From: Paenibacillus sp. EZ-K15
GTDB lineage: Bacteria > Bacillota > Bacilli > Paenibacillales > Paenibacillaceae
Assembly (NCBI RefSeq): GCF_002573715.1
Contig: NZ_PDHM01000016.1
Coordinates: 751,980 to 815,979 of the forward strand
Length of the DNA stretch: 64,000 nucleotides
Direction of reading: 5' to 3'
Shown: piece by piece, positions 44,380 to 53,184 of the stretch
How positions within the stretch are numbered: position 1 is the stretch's first letter
Layout of the letters: every line of letters begins with the position of its first letter
Notes under the pieces: model-generated
What the model was told of the DNA's origin: nothing
What the model saw: the letters and a program-made list of their open reading frames with translations, nothing else
The model's database searches: none
Made by a program: the position numbers and the translations under genes

Positions 44380-46641
44380 TTATAGAGCATAGACTCTTAT
44401 TTCGGCAACCTCCGCGCGTGGTCCTCCGTTCGTTTCGTCGATCCATAGTCTAATCGTATGTGACGAGATGGAACGGCTCAGCTTATGCACTTTTTTGCGC
44501 TTATGGTTGTGCTTCTCTTCAGCCAGTGTGACCCATTCCTCACCGATGAGCGCCTCTATCCGATAAGCTCGGACGAGCTCGGGAATCGCTTCGAAAGCGG
44601 TGCGATGATGGTGCAAATTTATTAAGTCTTCATTAACGTCGTCGTTAAAGGTGACGTGGACCTCGGCGATCGATTGCACTTCAGCCCACTCCAGCTGCAG
44701 CCATTCCGGTTTGCCTGGAGACATTGGCTCGGACATCCATAAATGCGGACCGGCGAACGGCCGAATATACCCGTCCGTTACCGATGCGGCAGCGTACGCT
44801 TCCGTATTTGGCGTAACCTGCAGACATAGCGGCTTGCGGTTCCAACGGCGCATGCTCCACTGTACGACCGGCTGATCCGGCTGACGATCCTCCAAAAGAG
44901 TAGAGACGATCGGCTTTGGCCCCTTCTCAAAGCACAGCACGCCGGTCATCGGACAGTCCGATCCGTGAAGCTGAATCGCTTCGTTCGCCTTAATAATAAG
45001 GAATGCATTGCAGGCTGCATCAGGCTGCCAAACTAAGTCCAGCTTAACCCACTGCCCGGTACCTTCGGCTACTGACACCGATGCTTCAGCTACCATCTGC
45101 TTTGGCACGTAGTTTTCACCTTTATCCGTATGCCACAGCTCCACTTCAAGTGTAGCTGCCTTAGCCGCATCGATCAGCAGCGCAACTGATTCAAGCGAGG
45201 GATTCACTGGAAACAGGATGCCCAGTTCTTTGTCCAACGGATGCGTATAGGTTGAGTCCGTCAGCGAAACTTTGGTCATTGTGCTGGATGCCGTAATACG
45301 GGCCGATTTGGCGTGATCGTAAGGGTCGTCTGCCGCGATCCCGATAATCGACGCATCCTGCCTGAGCATCGTCTGCTGCAGGTCGTTCATATGGTCACGG
45401 TGGAGCGCACGCGGCGATATCCCTTTCTGCACGCACAGTGCGGCGCCGCTTCCGGCTGCTTCACCGATGACGGCACAGGTTGCCATTACCCTCGTCGTAC
45501 CGAATGCGACGTGAGTTGCACTGATATCGCGGCCTGCGAACATCAGATTGCTGACATTGCTGGAGTACAGACACCGAAATGGAATATGATAGATGCCGTC
45601 AGAAAATAAATGCTTTGAACCGCTCTCTGTCGAATACATGCCTTGCGGCGGATGAAGATCTATCGACCAGCCCCCGAAGGCGATGCGATCGGCGAAGGGC
45701 TCCTGCGCGATAATATCGTTTTGGTTCAACATATAATCTCCTGTGAATCGGCGGTACTCCCGTTTACCAGGGATCGATCCGACCCATTCCAGCGTCATGC
45801 GATCGGCATCGAAATTGCCTGAGTTTTTTATATAATCCCATACTCCGTAAATGACCGACCAGAGCTCATCGCGTATTCGTTCATTATCATGCACCGTATC
45901 CAGCTCGCCGCCCCATTCGATCCACCAATAGTGGCAGCCTGAGTCGCCGCTGCGAATGACCCGCTTCATCGGGATCGCCGTTTGCGTAATGTCCTTCGCA
46001 AAGCTCGGCGGAATGTACTTGACCGGCCGATCGGCCTCCTTCGTATAGAACAGGAGCGTGCTGCCAAGCGTAATATCGTCCGCCGTCTCCGGCGCCCAGT
46101 CCTCGTTGTATTCCGCTGCTGCCTCGCGGCCGATCCGGTATTCTGCGCCTGCCAGAAAACCCGCAAGGCCATCCCCTGTACAATCTATGTACATATCGCT
46201 TTCAAACCGGATTTTCCGCTCGGAGCCCATCATCCAGCCCGTGACCGATTTAATGCTGCGCTCCTCCTCCGAGCCGTCCGCTTCGACCTCGTGCACATCC
46301 GTATTGAGAAACAAGGCAATGTTCGGCTCTGCTCGGACCGTCTCGAGTACTACAAGATCCCATAAATACGGATTTCCATCCGGGTTCCGGAATTGATTCT
46401 CGACGAACATTTCTCCCATGATGCCGGTTTCTCTCGCGTAACGCTGCGTGCCATGCGCCGTAGCGCCGCATACCCACACCCGTACCTCGCTGCTAGAATT
46501 GCCTCCGAGTACGGGTCTGTTGTTCACGAGCGACACGGTTTGGCCGAGACGTGCGGCTGCAACGGCAGCGCATACGCCGGCCAAGCCTCCGCCAATAACG
46601 GTAATGTCGGATTTTACTAATTCAAACTTCAATCGAATCAC
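44380..46641 (-). CDS. FAD-dependent oxidoreductase with C-terminal carbohydrate-binding-like domain
   Basis: About 753 residues. FAD-binding start: DITVIGGGLAGVCAAVAAAR at about 13-32, then VSLVNNRPVLGGNSSSEVRV, typical of the FAD_oxidored family often called xanthan-lyase-like. The motif MFAGRDISATHVAFGTTRV near 375 closes the cofactor site. From about 440 to the end a beta-rich region with two discoidin-like blocks (WLQLEWAEVQSIAEVHVTF; SISSHTIRLWIDE) suggests sugar binding. No signal peptide is seen. The enzymes are found in plant-polysaccharide clusters, but the reaction is undefined. Start either at this GTG or at the TTG three codons later. Divergent from an AraC gene. Confidence 0.85.
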   Translation of the reverse strand: MIRLKFELVKSDITVIGGGLAGVCAAVAAARLGQTVSLVNNRPVLGGNSSSEVRVWVCGATAHGTQRYARETGIMGEMFVENQFRNPDGNPYLWDLVVLETVRAEPNIALFLNTDVHEVEADGSEEERSIKSVTGWMMGSERKIRFESDMYIDCTGDGLAGFLAGAEYRIGREAAAEYNEDWAPETADDITLGSTLLFYTKEADRPVKYIPPSFAKDITQTAIPMKRVIRSGDSGCHYWWIEWGGELDTVHDNERIRDELWSVIYGVWDYIKNSGNFDADRMTLEWVGSIPGKREYRRFTGDYMLNQNDIIAQEPFADRIAFGGWSIDLHPPQGMYSTESGSKHLFSDGIYHIPFRCLYSSNVSNLMFAGRDISATHVAFGTTRVMATCAVIGEAAGSGAALCVQKGISPRALHRDHMNDLQQTMLRQDASIIGIAADDPYDHAKSARITASSTMTKVSLTDSTYTHPLDKELGILFPVNPSLESVALLIDAAKAATLEVELWHTDKGENYVPKQMVAEASVSVAEGTGQWVKLDLVWQPDAACNAFLIIKANEAIQLHGSDCPMTGVLCFEKGPKPIVSTLLEDRQPDQPVVQWSMRRWNRKPLCLQVTPNTEAYAAASVTDGYIRPFAGPHLWMSEPMSPGKPEWLQLEWAEVQSIAEVHVTFNDDVNEDLINLHHHRTAFEAIPELVRAYRIEALIGEEWVTLAEEKHNHKRKKVHKLSRSISSHTIRLWIDETNGGPRAEVAEIRVYAL

Positions 46642-46746
46642 CCCAAGTCTAGAATTAATATCATCTTAATCGAGGGGGTCGTTATTTAACATGCACTGCG
46701 CTATCATATTGGCATATACTTTATTTCATTCTGGAGGCTGATTGCG

Positions 46747-47592
46747 GTGACGTCGTCGAATCGAAGCTCCATCCTATATCCTAGCCTAATGCATCATGTC
46801 TTTTGGAATCATAAGAAGAAATTTCAATTCAGCGTGGACACCTACGGACATTGGGTTCTATTTGCGGTGGAGGGCGGCAGCTTCCGTTATGGGATCGGCG
46901 ACAGCGAGGGAATGGCGCAGATGGGCGACGTCATCGTTTGCCCGCCGGGCGTCGATTTTCATCGCGACGTTATCCATGCGACGTCCTTTCATTTCATCGG
47001 ATTTTCGTTAGGCTCTATATCGGGAGAGGCGGTTGCAGGGCAAGAGGCAGAGCAGAGCGTCCACCTTCGTTTGGCGGCTTCTGCCTACAAGCCCGCCGTC
47101 ACGCATAAGGAGAGGTTTGCCGAAAATTTGAAATATTTCAAGAGGCAGGACGAAGCTGCCGCGGAGATCGATCAGCGGAGCTATTGGCAAAACCATGCGC
47201 TGAACGATATTTGGCTGTTTTGTTTGCAGTCGATAGCGGCCGGCGTGGTTGGCGAAGACAAAGAACCTGCCGATCCTCTGATGGAACAGGCACGGCTCTA
47301 TATCCAGCAGAACGCCTATAAGGACATGAGCATGTTGGTGCTTGCGGACGAGCTGGGCATCAGTCCCGTTCAACTCACCCGCAGATTCACCCGAAGCGTG
47401 GGGATGACTCCTTCGCGCTATTTAAGCCATATTAGGCTGGAGCAAGCAAAGGCCTTGCTCGTCGATACCCATCTGAATTTGGAGCAGATCGCATTAGCTT
47501 GCGGCTTCAACAATGGCTTCTACCTCAGCCGCGTGTTCACGAAGCTGATGAAAGTCAGTCCTTCCGCTTACCGGAAAACGAACCGGGTCTAA
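46747..47592 (+). CDS. AraC family regulator
   Basis: A 281-residue regulator with a cupin-type N-terminal sensor (DTYGHWVLFAVEGGSFRYG; GDVIVCPPGVDFHRDV) and a double HTH at about 185-280: MSMLVLADELGISPVQLTRR, then LNLEQIALACGFNNGFYLSR and ending SPSAYRKTNRV. GTG start after GGAGG. It is a clear paralogue of the broken AraC gene at 36511-37295: both have a HWxLF-VE-G sensor start and the VQLTRxFTR helix. It most likely controls the divergent FAD oxidoreductase. Confidence 0.92.
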   Translation: MTSSNRSSILYPSLMHHVFWNHKKKFQFSVDTYGHWVLFAVEGGSFRYGIGDSEGMAQMGDVIVCPPGVDFHRDVIHATSFHFIGFSLGSISGEAVAGQEAEQSVHLRLAASAYKPAVTHKERFAENLKYFKRQDEAAAEIDQRSYWQNHALNDIWLFCLQSIAAGVVGEDKEPADPLMEQARLYIQQNAYKDMSMLVLADELGISPVQLTRRFTRSVGMTPSRYLSHIRLEQAKALLVDTHLNLEQIALACGFNNGFYLSRVFTKLMKVSPSAYRKTNRV

Positions 47593-47610
47593 TGCCTGCC
47601 ACAATCCCCT

Positions 47611-48010
47611 CTATACAATTGTCGGAAGCGAAAGGACAAATACACTTCCTTGTTCCGAGCTTTCCCTAAGCGTTAGCTGCCTGCTGAACGTATGGCCAAG
47701 GCCAGGCCGCGAACGGCATGCTTCTTGTTCTCGCCGCGGATGAACCGCTCGAAGATGATCTTCCTGTCCCGGCAGTGGTATGCCTTGTCCGTTGTCGGAC
47801 ACCACGAATCGTCTCTCTCGCTTAGGGAGACGCAGATGCTAAGCGGCCGATCCGGATGACGGGGCTGTACAATATTATTGAGTAAATTCACCATAATCGA
47901 AGCGGCTCGCCTATATTCACGTCTTGATGCAGCGTCCATTGGTAAACAATCTCGGGCACGAGCAGCTACCAGAAAGAATAGGTTTCCCTTGGAAGAAGTG
48001 ACGTAAGCCA
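47611..48010 (-). pseudogene. Decayed histidine kinase C-terminal fragment
   Basis: Minus-strand pieces in two or three frames: ASIMVNLLNNIVQPRHPDR (N-box), VSDNGQGIPL (G1 box), IFERFIRGENKKHAVRGL followed by GLAI-like residues (F and G2 boxes), and SSEQGSVFVLSLPTIV at the end. In order they give the HATPase domain of an EnvZ-class kinase with several frameshifts. The rest of the gene is gone. Confidence 0.65.
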
Positions 48011-48300
48011 TTTGCGTTTCCTTCGTTGCCAAGCGTTATCGGACACTTTACGTATTCGCTATACCTATTCATTAAAGAGGCGTTTTAATCGCTCACTATC
48101 TATATTTTTGGCAGTTTCTATGTGTATATCATCCATATTTATTATCGAATATTTCATCAATAGAAAAGGCTCTTTTTTTCTTCCCTCTATTCCCGCATGC
48201 CTTTAACAGCCTCCCCGTGAACTTCCCTAGCCTAAATCTTCTATGTCACTTGTACTAAAGGTGACATCCTGAGTGAAGAAACTGAATCATTTCGAGGGAG
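48011..48300. other. Intergenic region without a gene
   Basis: No protein-like frame and no clear hairpin were found. Confidence 0.3.
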
Positions 48301-48453
48301 CTTAATGAAATAGCTGTCGAATTTTAATTAATGTGTCAAATCGGTAATCGGTCCAAGTGCTTGTCCTCGGCTCGGGACAAGCACTTGGACCTTTACACAA
48401 AAAAGCCGCTAAATTAGCGACTTTCATTGGGAGTATGTTCTTGTCCCTCGACA
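48301..48453 (+). repeat. IS21-like terminal unit, subtype 1
   Basis: CTTAATGAAATAG (tail of a tag), AAATCGGTAATCGGTCCAAG, arms GTCCAAGTGCTTGTCC and GGGACAAGCACTTGGAC, the GCCGCTAAATTAGCG element and the terminus GTTCTTGTCCCTCGACA. The arms differ from other copies by paired changes (GTACAAGTT to GTCCAAGTG on both arms), so the hairpin was kept. A second partial copy, TAATTAGATATGTGTCTAATC to TGTTCTTGTCC, is at 48465-48510. Confidence 0.65.
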
Positions 48454-48516
48454 TTTTCCTCGATTATAATTAGATATGTGTCTAATCGGTAAAAAGACCA
48501 TGTTCTTGTCCTTTTC

Positions 48517-48825
48517 ATGAAAATGGTGCTACAACAAACCGTGCCTCGAACGTTTAATACAACCATTCTTTTTCATATCGCACTTATCTTCTTTAAAAGG
48601 AAAAACAAGGACAAAAACAACCATGATGGCAGTGTATTATCCTCTATAATCTTTGATTAAAAATTGCCTGTCGGAATAATGCATTTGTTATGAAATACTT
48701 GCTTCGTTTCTTTTTTCGACTACCTTTTCTATGAAATATCAAAAATGCAAAAATCAATAGGATCCAAGAGAAAATACCGACCAACACTGACGCCTCAGAT
48801 TAAACACCCTCATTTTGAGTTTACT
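48517..48825. other. Intergenic region without a gene
   Basis: Only a very degenerate tag-like stretch (TTGCCTGTCGGAATAATGC) at 48662-48680 was noted, past the end of the hydrolase gene. Confidence 0.25.
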
Positions 48826-49749
48826 TTAATTAAATTCCTTTTTAACAAAGTCAATGAGCTTGGACTTTAATGCATCACCGTGCTCTCCCTTATGGTACAT
48901 ATCTGTTCCATGATAACCACTCTCATCCACAATTAGCTCTTTATCAGTTGCTCCGGATGCTTGATATAATTTGCGCACTTCTTTTTCAATTGAGCCTCCA
49001 TAATCACCAGGTGAAAAAACAAACAAGGATGGCGCTTTAATCTTTTTGACACTTGGAATTGCATCATGGGGCCCACATTGTGCAGGAGAAGAAAGAATAA
49101 TGAGCCCCTCAATAGGCAGCTCTTGACGAACGCCTGCAATGATTGCTGTACTACCGCCACAAGATGCTCCTGCCAAAAATACTTTCTTTGCACCCAATCG
49201 TTTGAGTTCGCTTAAGGCTGCATCTGCATCACGATCTATATGTTGATTATCCTCTTGAATATTCTGTGAGGCACCGTGATTACGATATTCAGGAATAACG
49301 ACTAGATATCCACTGTCTGCCAGTTCAGTTCCGATGTCAAGAAAAGAGCAAATGTTATAGCCTTGCTCGTGTGCAAGCAGGACTCCTTTATTTCCGCTAC
49401 CAAGCACAAGTGCTGACAGATACACCCCATCACTGGTTGTCAATGTAGTTGCTTTATCGCGTAACTCATCTGGAACACAACTATTCACAAGATGCCCGTT
49501 AGAAGACATCACCGTTCGATCCGGCCAGGCAGGATCATACTCAACCGGTGGGTTTGATGGTGTGTTCGTCACTCCGGCAAGTGGTGTTTCATTCCCGGTC
49601 TCGGTTGTGGGGGATGTATTTTGAGGTATATTTGTTGAAGAATGATCTTCATTTGACGATACAGGCATTTTTACGGAGCATCCTGTAAAGGTTACTAACA
49701 AAATGAGCAAGACAAGTACCATTTTTGTTTCTTTAAAAGATACGATCAT
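48826..49749 (-). CDS. Alpha/beta-hydrolase lipoprotein
   Basis: About 307 residues, exported and lipid-anchored: a hydrophobic run then the lipobox VTFTGC, and a Ser/Thr/Pro/Asn-rich spacer of about 60 residues. The hydrolase domain has the nucleophile elbow GASCGGS, an acid in the SPGDYGG region and a likely His in DESGYHGTDMYH. The substrate is unknown; dienelactone-hydrolase or peptidase-like roles are possible. The ATG at 49749 is preferred to a TTG six codons upstream. It stands alone. Confidence 0.78.
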   Translation of the reverse strand: MIVSFKETKMVLVLLILLVTFTGCSVKMPVSSNEDHSSTNIPQNTSPTTETGNETPLAGVTNTPSNPPVEYDPAWPDRTVMSSNGHLVNSCVPDELRDKATTLTTSDGVYLSALVLGSGNKGVLLAHEQGYNICSFLDIGTELADSGYLVVIPEYRNHGASQNIQEDNQHIDRDADAALSELKRLGAKKVFLAGASCGGSTAIIAGVRQELPIEGLIILSSPAQCGPHDAIPSVKKIKAPSLFVFSPGDYGGSIEKEVRKLYQASGATDKELIVDESGYHGTDMYHKGEHGDALKSKLIDFVKKEFN

Positions 49750-49811
49750 AGATTTTCCATACCTCAAACTTTCACTGAATTTACAACAGAGTGTTCAATT
49801 ATCACTTTGAA

Positions 49812-50221
49812 TTAACGTCTGGTTGTACTTTGATTGGTTTTTTTCTTGGAATCCTCTGCCTTTGTCACTTGTAATAGGGGGATCGACACCGTTTCTTCCA
49901 GCTCGTTATAATAAAATCGTCTATCGACGTACTTTCTCAGTGGACAGACTTTAGCAGAAGTTTCTCTTGCGAGATAAGGATGCTAAGCCTCGGATGTTTA
50001 TACTTTCTTATCTCTTAATAAAATAGATTCGTCCTTTTCATTGTATTGTCGCTTGCATTGTTTTCCAACGTCGTCACTTCTACACGTTCTAGAGTCTGGG
50101 AATGAACATCTTTTCATTTGACGAAGAAATCGATTGATCTGATGAGCATCCTCCTAGAGCGAACGCTGTTAAAAGCGTTACTACTGAAACCAAAACGATT
50201 GGAAAATATTTTTTTCTTCAT
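49812..50221 (-). pseudogene. Decayed lipoprotein gene with frameshift in a poly-A run
   Basis: GGAGGT site, then ATG AAG and seven As. Read with six As it gives MKKKYFPIVLVSVVTLLTAF, then ALGGCSSDQS, a clean lipoprotein signal with lipobox; with seven As the frame is lost at codon 5. A stop interrupts after MFIPRL. The end of the gene can still be read from 49812: RKYVDRRFYYNELEETVSIP and LLQVTKAEDSKKK. So start and end survive, and the middle is decayed. The family is not recognised. Confidence 0.55.
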
Positions 50222-50348
50222 TTTTTGTACCTCCGTGTACTTCGATTTTTCTTCTCCAAAACAATACGAAAATCAATTTTTAGTTTCATATATTTAAAAT
50301 AGTCCAGAGATATCATCATTTATTGAACAAATTGTCTCCGAGTTTCAA

Positions 50349-50384
50349 TCAGTTAGATATTTATCTAATCGGTAATCGGGCCAT
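50349..50384 (+). repeat. IS21-like terminal unit, subtype 1, fragment
   Basis: AGTTAGATATTTATCTAATC and GGTAATCGGGCCAT only. It abuts the truncated ABC ATPase gene, whose sequence begins at once on its right side. Confidence 0.55.
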
Positions 50385-50910
50385 ATCTAGGGCTCCGGTC
50401 GGCTCGTCCGCCAAAATCAAGCTCGGATGGGCGACGATCGCGCGCGAGGCCGCCGCCCGCTGCTTTTGTCCGCCCGAGATGTGGTATGGGTATTTATCCA
50501 GAATTTCGCGGATTCCAAACGTGTCGGCGATCTCGTTAACCCGCTGTTCGATCTCCGCTGCCGGTACTTTGGACAGGGCCAGCGGAAGCAGAATGTTTTC
50601 CTTGATCGTGAGCGTATCGAGCAGGTTATAGTCCTGAAAAATAAAGCCGAGCTTATTGCGGCGGAAGTCGGATAGCTTCTCCTCATTCATGGTCACGATG
50701 TTGTGCCCGTCGATAGTGATTTCCCCGGATCGGCGTATCGATCGTCGAAAATTTGTTCAGCAGCGTGGATTTCCCCGCACCGGAAGGTCCCATGATGCCG
50801 ACGAATTCACCCTCTTCAATGCTAAGGCTGATATTGTGTAGTGCCGTATATTGGTTTCCTTGGGTGCCAAAGGTTTTATTGACGTTCTCCGCTTGCAGTA
50901 TTGTTTTCAT
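50385..50910 (-). pseudogene. ABC transporter ATPase (BceA/MacB type), frameshifted and truncated
   Basis: The 5' part (50683-50910) has ENVNKTFGTQGNQYTALHNI and Walker A GPSGAGKSTLLN. The second frame (to 50385) continues with MNEEKLSDFRRNKLGFIFQD, Q-loop and YNLLDTLT, signature HISGGQKQRAAAS (note AAAS instead of AAAR or VAIAR) and Walker B LILADEPTGALD. Between them one base is lost or gained near 50735-50745. The gene then stops at the junction with the IS21-like fragment, so the last 60 or so residues and the FtsX-type permease gene are missing. Such systems export or resist bacitracin-like peptides. Confidence 0.75.
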
Positions 50911-51090
50911 GAGGTATCTCCTTCAGCTTTGTTGTATTCGTAACTTATCGCTTACACCCCTCATGTTAAATTCCGAACCTTCCAGCATGTTAATCCCAAC
51001 CTTACAGCAGCCTTAAATTGATAAAAGGCGCCAAAAAACCGGAGAGCGCTTGGGTGCGCCCTCCACAAGAAATGAACTCCAAAAATAAAA

Positions 51091-51118
51091 AAAGTCCGCA
51101 GCATATCGCGGACTTTTC
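51091..51118 (-). terminator. Terminator after the P450 gene
   Basis: Perfect 9-bp arms AAAGTCCGC and GCGGACTTT; on the minus strand TTTTTTTATTTTTGG follows. Confidence 0.85.
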
Positions 51119-51142
51119 CTCTAATATGAATATGAAACAGCA

Positions 51143-52366
51143 TTAGAAACGGACTGGAAGGCTCACCAAAGATCGCAGCGTGCTGTAATGATATGTCAAG
51201 TCCTCCGGTTTAACGTCAAGACGCAGGTTGGGAAAACGCCGCAATAGAGAGCTGAACGCGATTTGCCCCTCCATGCGGGCAAGGGGTGCCCCTAAGCAAA
51301 GATGGATTCCTCTACCAAAGGCCAAATGATCGATCTCTTGTCTTGTGATGTTCAGCCACTCAGGCCCGTCAAATCGGCTTGCATCCATATTCGCTCCGGC
51401 CAGCGAAACCACGACCATCTCGCCTTTTCGAATTTGTGTGCCATGTATTTCGATATCTTCAACCGCGACCCGGCTCGTTATCATGATCGGACCCGCATAC
51501 CGCAACAGTTCTTCAACCGCAGCCGGCAAAAGGGCCGGGTCCTCCTGAAGGAGCCGTATTTGTTCGGGATGTTGAAGCAGCGCCAGGGTTCCGTTACCGA
51601 TCAAATTCACGGTCGTTTCATGTCCAGCCGTAATGAGCAGCCATATAGTGGAGAGCAGCTCGTTCTCGTTGAGCTTATCTCCCTCGTCGTAAGCCTGGAG
51701 TAACCCACTGATGACATCGCTCCCGGGGTGCTCTCTCTTTTCGGAAATCAAAGATTGAATGTAGTCAATAAACTCCTGAAGGGCTCCTTGGACTAAACTT
51801 TCTTGGCCGGGGTTTAGCGCAGCCCGGGCCAGCTTGTGGGTCCACTCGCGAAAACCTGCCTGATGATGACCGGGGATCCCCAGCATCTCCGATATCACGA
51901 TGATAGGCAGCGGATAAGCAAAATCCGAAATGAGTTCCATCTTGCCCCGGGTGGCTACCTTATCCAGCAGCTCATCGGCAATTTGTTGGATTCGCGGACG
52001 AAGCTCTTCAATCATACGGGGCGTAAATGCTTTGGAGACCAAACGCCGCAGCCGGGTATGATCGGGAGGATCCACCGTGAGCATATTGGGCATATTCTTG
52101 AACCATTCAAGCAATTCATTGACGGAGCTGTTCTGGGTTGGGGCTTTTTGCTGTGAAGAGTACTTTCGCCGATCCGAGAGGAACCGGGGGTCCTTTAAAA
52201 TTGCCGAGACATCCTCATACCGAAAGGCTACCCAAGCTTCGCCCATGCCAAAAAAGTCATCAAGCCGATAAAGTCCTTCCTGATGTTGGGTCAGCTTTTG
52301 GTAAAACGCATTAAAATCACGCATTGTGTCCGGCGATACAAAATCGTTGCTTGTTATGCCTTTCAC
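51143..52366 (-). CDS. Cytochrome P450 (class I bacterial, CYP107/CYP109-like)
   Basis: A 407-residue soluble P450. I-helix AGHET at 247-251, the K-helix ExxR pair Glu286 and Arg289 in EELLR, and heme-binding FGRGIHLCLGAPLAR with Cys357 are all intact, as is the HTRLR motif at 103-107. It needs a ferredoxin and reductase encoded elsewhere. The substrate could be a fatty acid, terpenoid or polyketide; the group is broad. It is the second gene of a unit with the TetR gene 20 bases upstream, so it is under that regulator's control, probably to detoxify an incoming compound. Confidence 0.95.
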   Translation of the reverse strand: MKGITSNDFVSPDTMRDFNAFYQKLTQHQEGLYRLDDFFGMGEAWVAFRYEDVSAILKDPRFLSDRRKYSSQQKAPTQNSSVNELLEWFKNMPNMLTVDPPDHTRLRRLVSKAFTPRMIEELRPRIQQIADELLDKVATRGKMELISDFAYPLPIIVISEMLGIPGHHQAGFREWTHKLARAALNPGQESLVQGALQEFIDYIQSLISEKREHPGSDVISGLLQAYDEGDKLNENELLSTIWLLITAGHETTVNLIGNGTLALLQHPEQIRLLQEDPALLPAAVEELLRYAGPIMITSRVAVEDIEIHGTQIRKGEMVVVSLAGANMDASRFDGPEWLNITRQEIDHLAFGRGIHLCLGAPLARMEGQIAFSSLLRRFPNLRLDVKPEDLTYHYSTLRSLVSLPVRF

Positions 52367-52385
52367 GGCTGATCACCTCTTTACT

Positions 52386-53006
52386 TTAGTTTTCCATACC
52401 GAATCGGATCATGTCACAAAAAGCGTCCAGTTCCTTCATAAGGCTGCGGGCATAGGTTTCATCAATATGGTTCATACCGTTCGTGTCCTCCAGAAACTTC
52501 GTTTCGAAATGTCTGGTAACGGCCATGACGAGCTCGAATGCATGCTTGCGGTTTATGCCTTCGCGAAGCGGCACCTTGTCGAAAAGCCTTACGAGCATCG
52601 CTTGACGGGTTTCGCTGACCTGACCGTACTTATCCTCGACTTCCTCCTTCAAGCCATCGGGTGTGGCATAAAATGCTTCAAATACTAACTTCCATTCATC
52701 AGAATGCTCTCGAAAATAGTCGAGCTTCGCATGGCTTAACTGAGAAATGGCTGTAAAAAAATCGATGTGTTCCGTCCACTCATCGTAATGGATGCCGGTT
52801 CGGACTTTCTCAAAGCAGTGGTCAACTAAGCTAAGATACAGTTTCTTCTTACTCGTGAAATGATGAAAGATCAAAGCTTTGGAGATACCGGCAGCTTCCG
52901 CCAACATTTCCGTTGATGTGTTCTTGTAACCGTTGCGGGCAAACACGGATAAGCAGGCTTGCAAAATCTTCTCTCGTTCGTAGAGCTGTATCGGCAGATT
53001 CATCAC
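52386..53006 (-). CDS. TetR family regulator of the P450 gene
   Basis: A 206-residue regulator: HTH at about 27-50 (TSTEMLAEAAGISKALIFHH, then FTSKKKLYLSLVDHCF). It is first in a two-gene unit with the P450. Two inverted repeats sit upstream at 53022-53037 and 53056-53069, where a TetR dimer would block the promoter. So it is most likely a repressor of its own operon, released by a substrate of the P450. Confidence 0.92.
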   Translation of the reverse strand: MMNLPIQLYEREKILQACLSVFARNGYKNTSTEMLAEAAGISKALIFHHFTSKKKLYLSLVDHCFEKVRTGIHYDEWTEHIDFFTAISQLSHAKLDYFREHSDEWKLVFEAFYATPDGLKEEVEDKYGQVSETRQAMLVRLFDKVPLREGINRKHAFELVMAVTRHFETKFLEDTNGMNHIDETYARSLMKELDAFCDMIRFGMEN

Positions 53007-53021
53007 CTCTTTTTGAATTTG

Positions 53022-53069
53022 CTGACCAATTGGTTAGTAAAATCATACAGGATGCTGACCTGTCGGTCA
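53022..53069. promoter_or_regulatory. Two candidate TetR operators upstream of the TetR-P450 unit
   Basis: CTGACCAATTGGTTAG (53022-53037; perfect ACCAATTGGT core, one mismatched pair outside it) and TGACCTGTCGGTCA (53056-53069; TGACC / GGTCA arms). Both share the half-site TGACC. They lie 16-63 bases before the TetR start. Confidence 0.55.
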
Positions 53070-53184
53070 ATATAAATGACAAAAAAATCCACCTGCGTCA
53101 ATTCCTCTTCAGACATGTATCATTCCTGACCGATAGAAGGATTTCACTATCCTTCTTTTTTCTTTGTCTTTCACTTCACTTTTT

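Noticed and set aside
47673..48032. Intact small gene of 119 codons
   Set aside because: Parts in different frames line up with one HATPase domain, so it is a decayed kinase.
49490..49510. Another GCCCGTTAG tag
   Set aside because: It is inside the coding sequence of the hydrolase lipoprotein and lacks the rest of the tag, so it is chance.
50361..50696. Two separate ABC ATPase genes
   Set aside because: They are consecutive parts of one BceA-like gene: Walker A in the first, signature and Walker B in the second, with a frameshift between.
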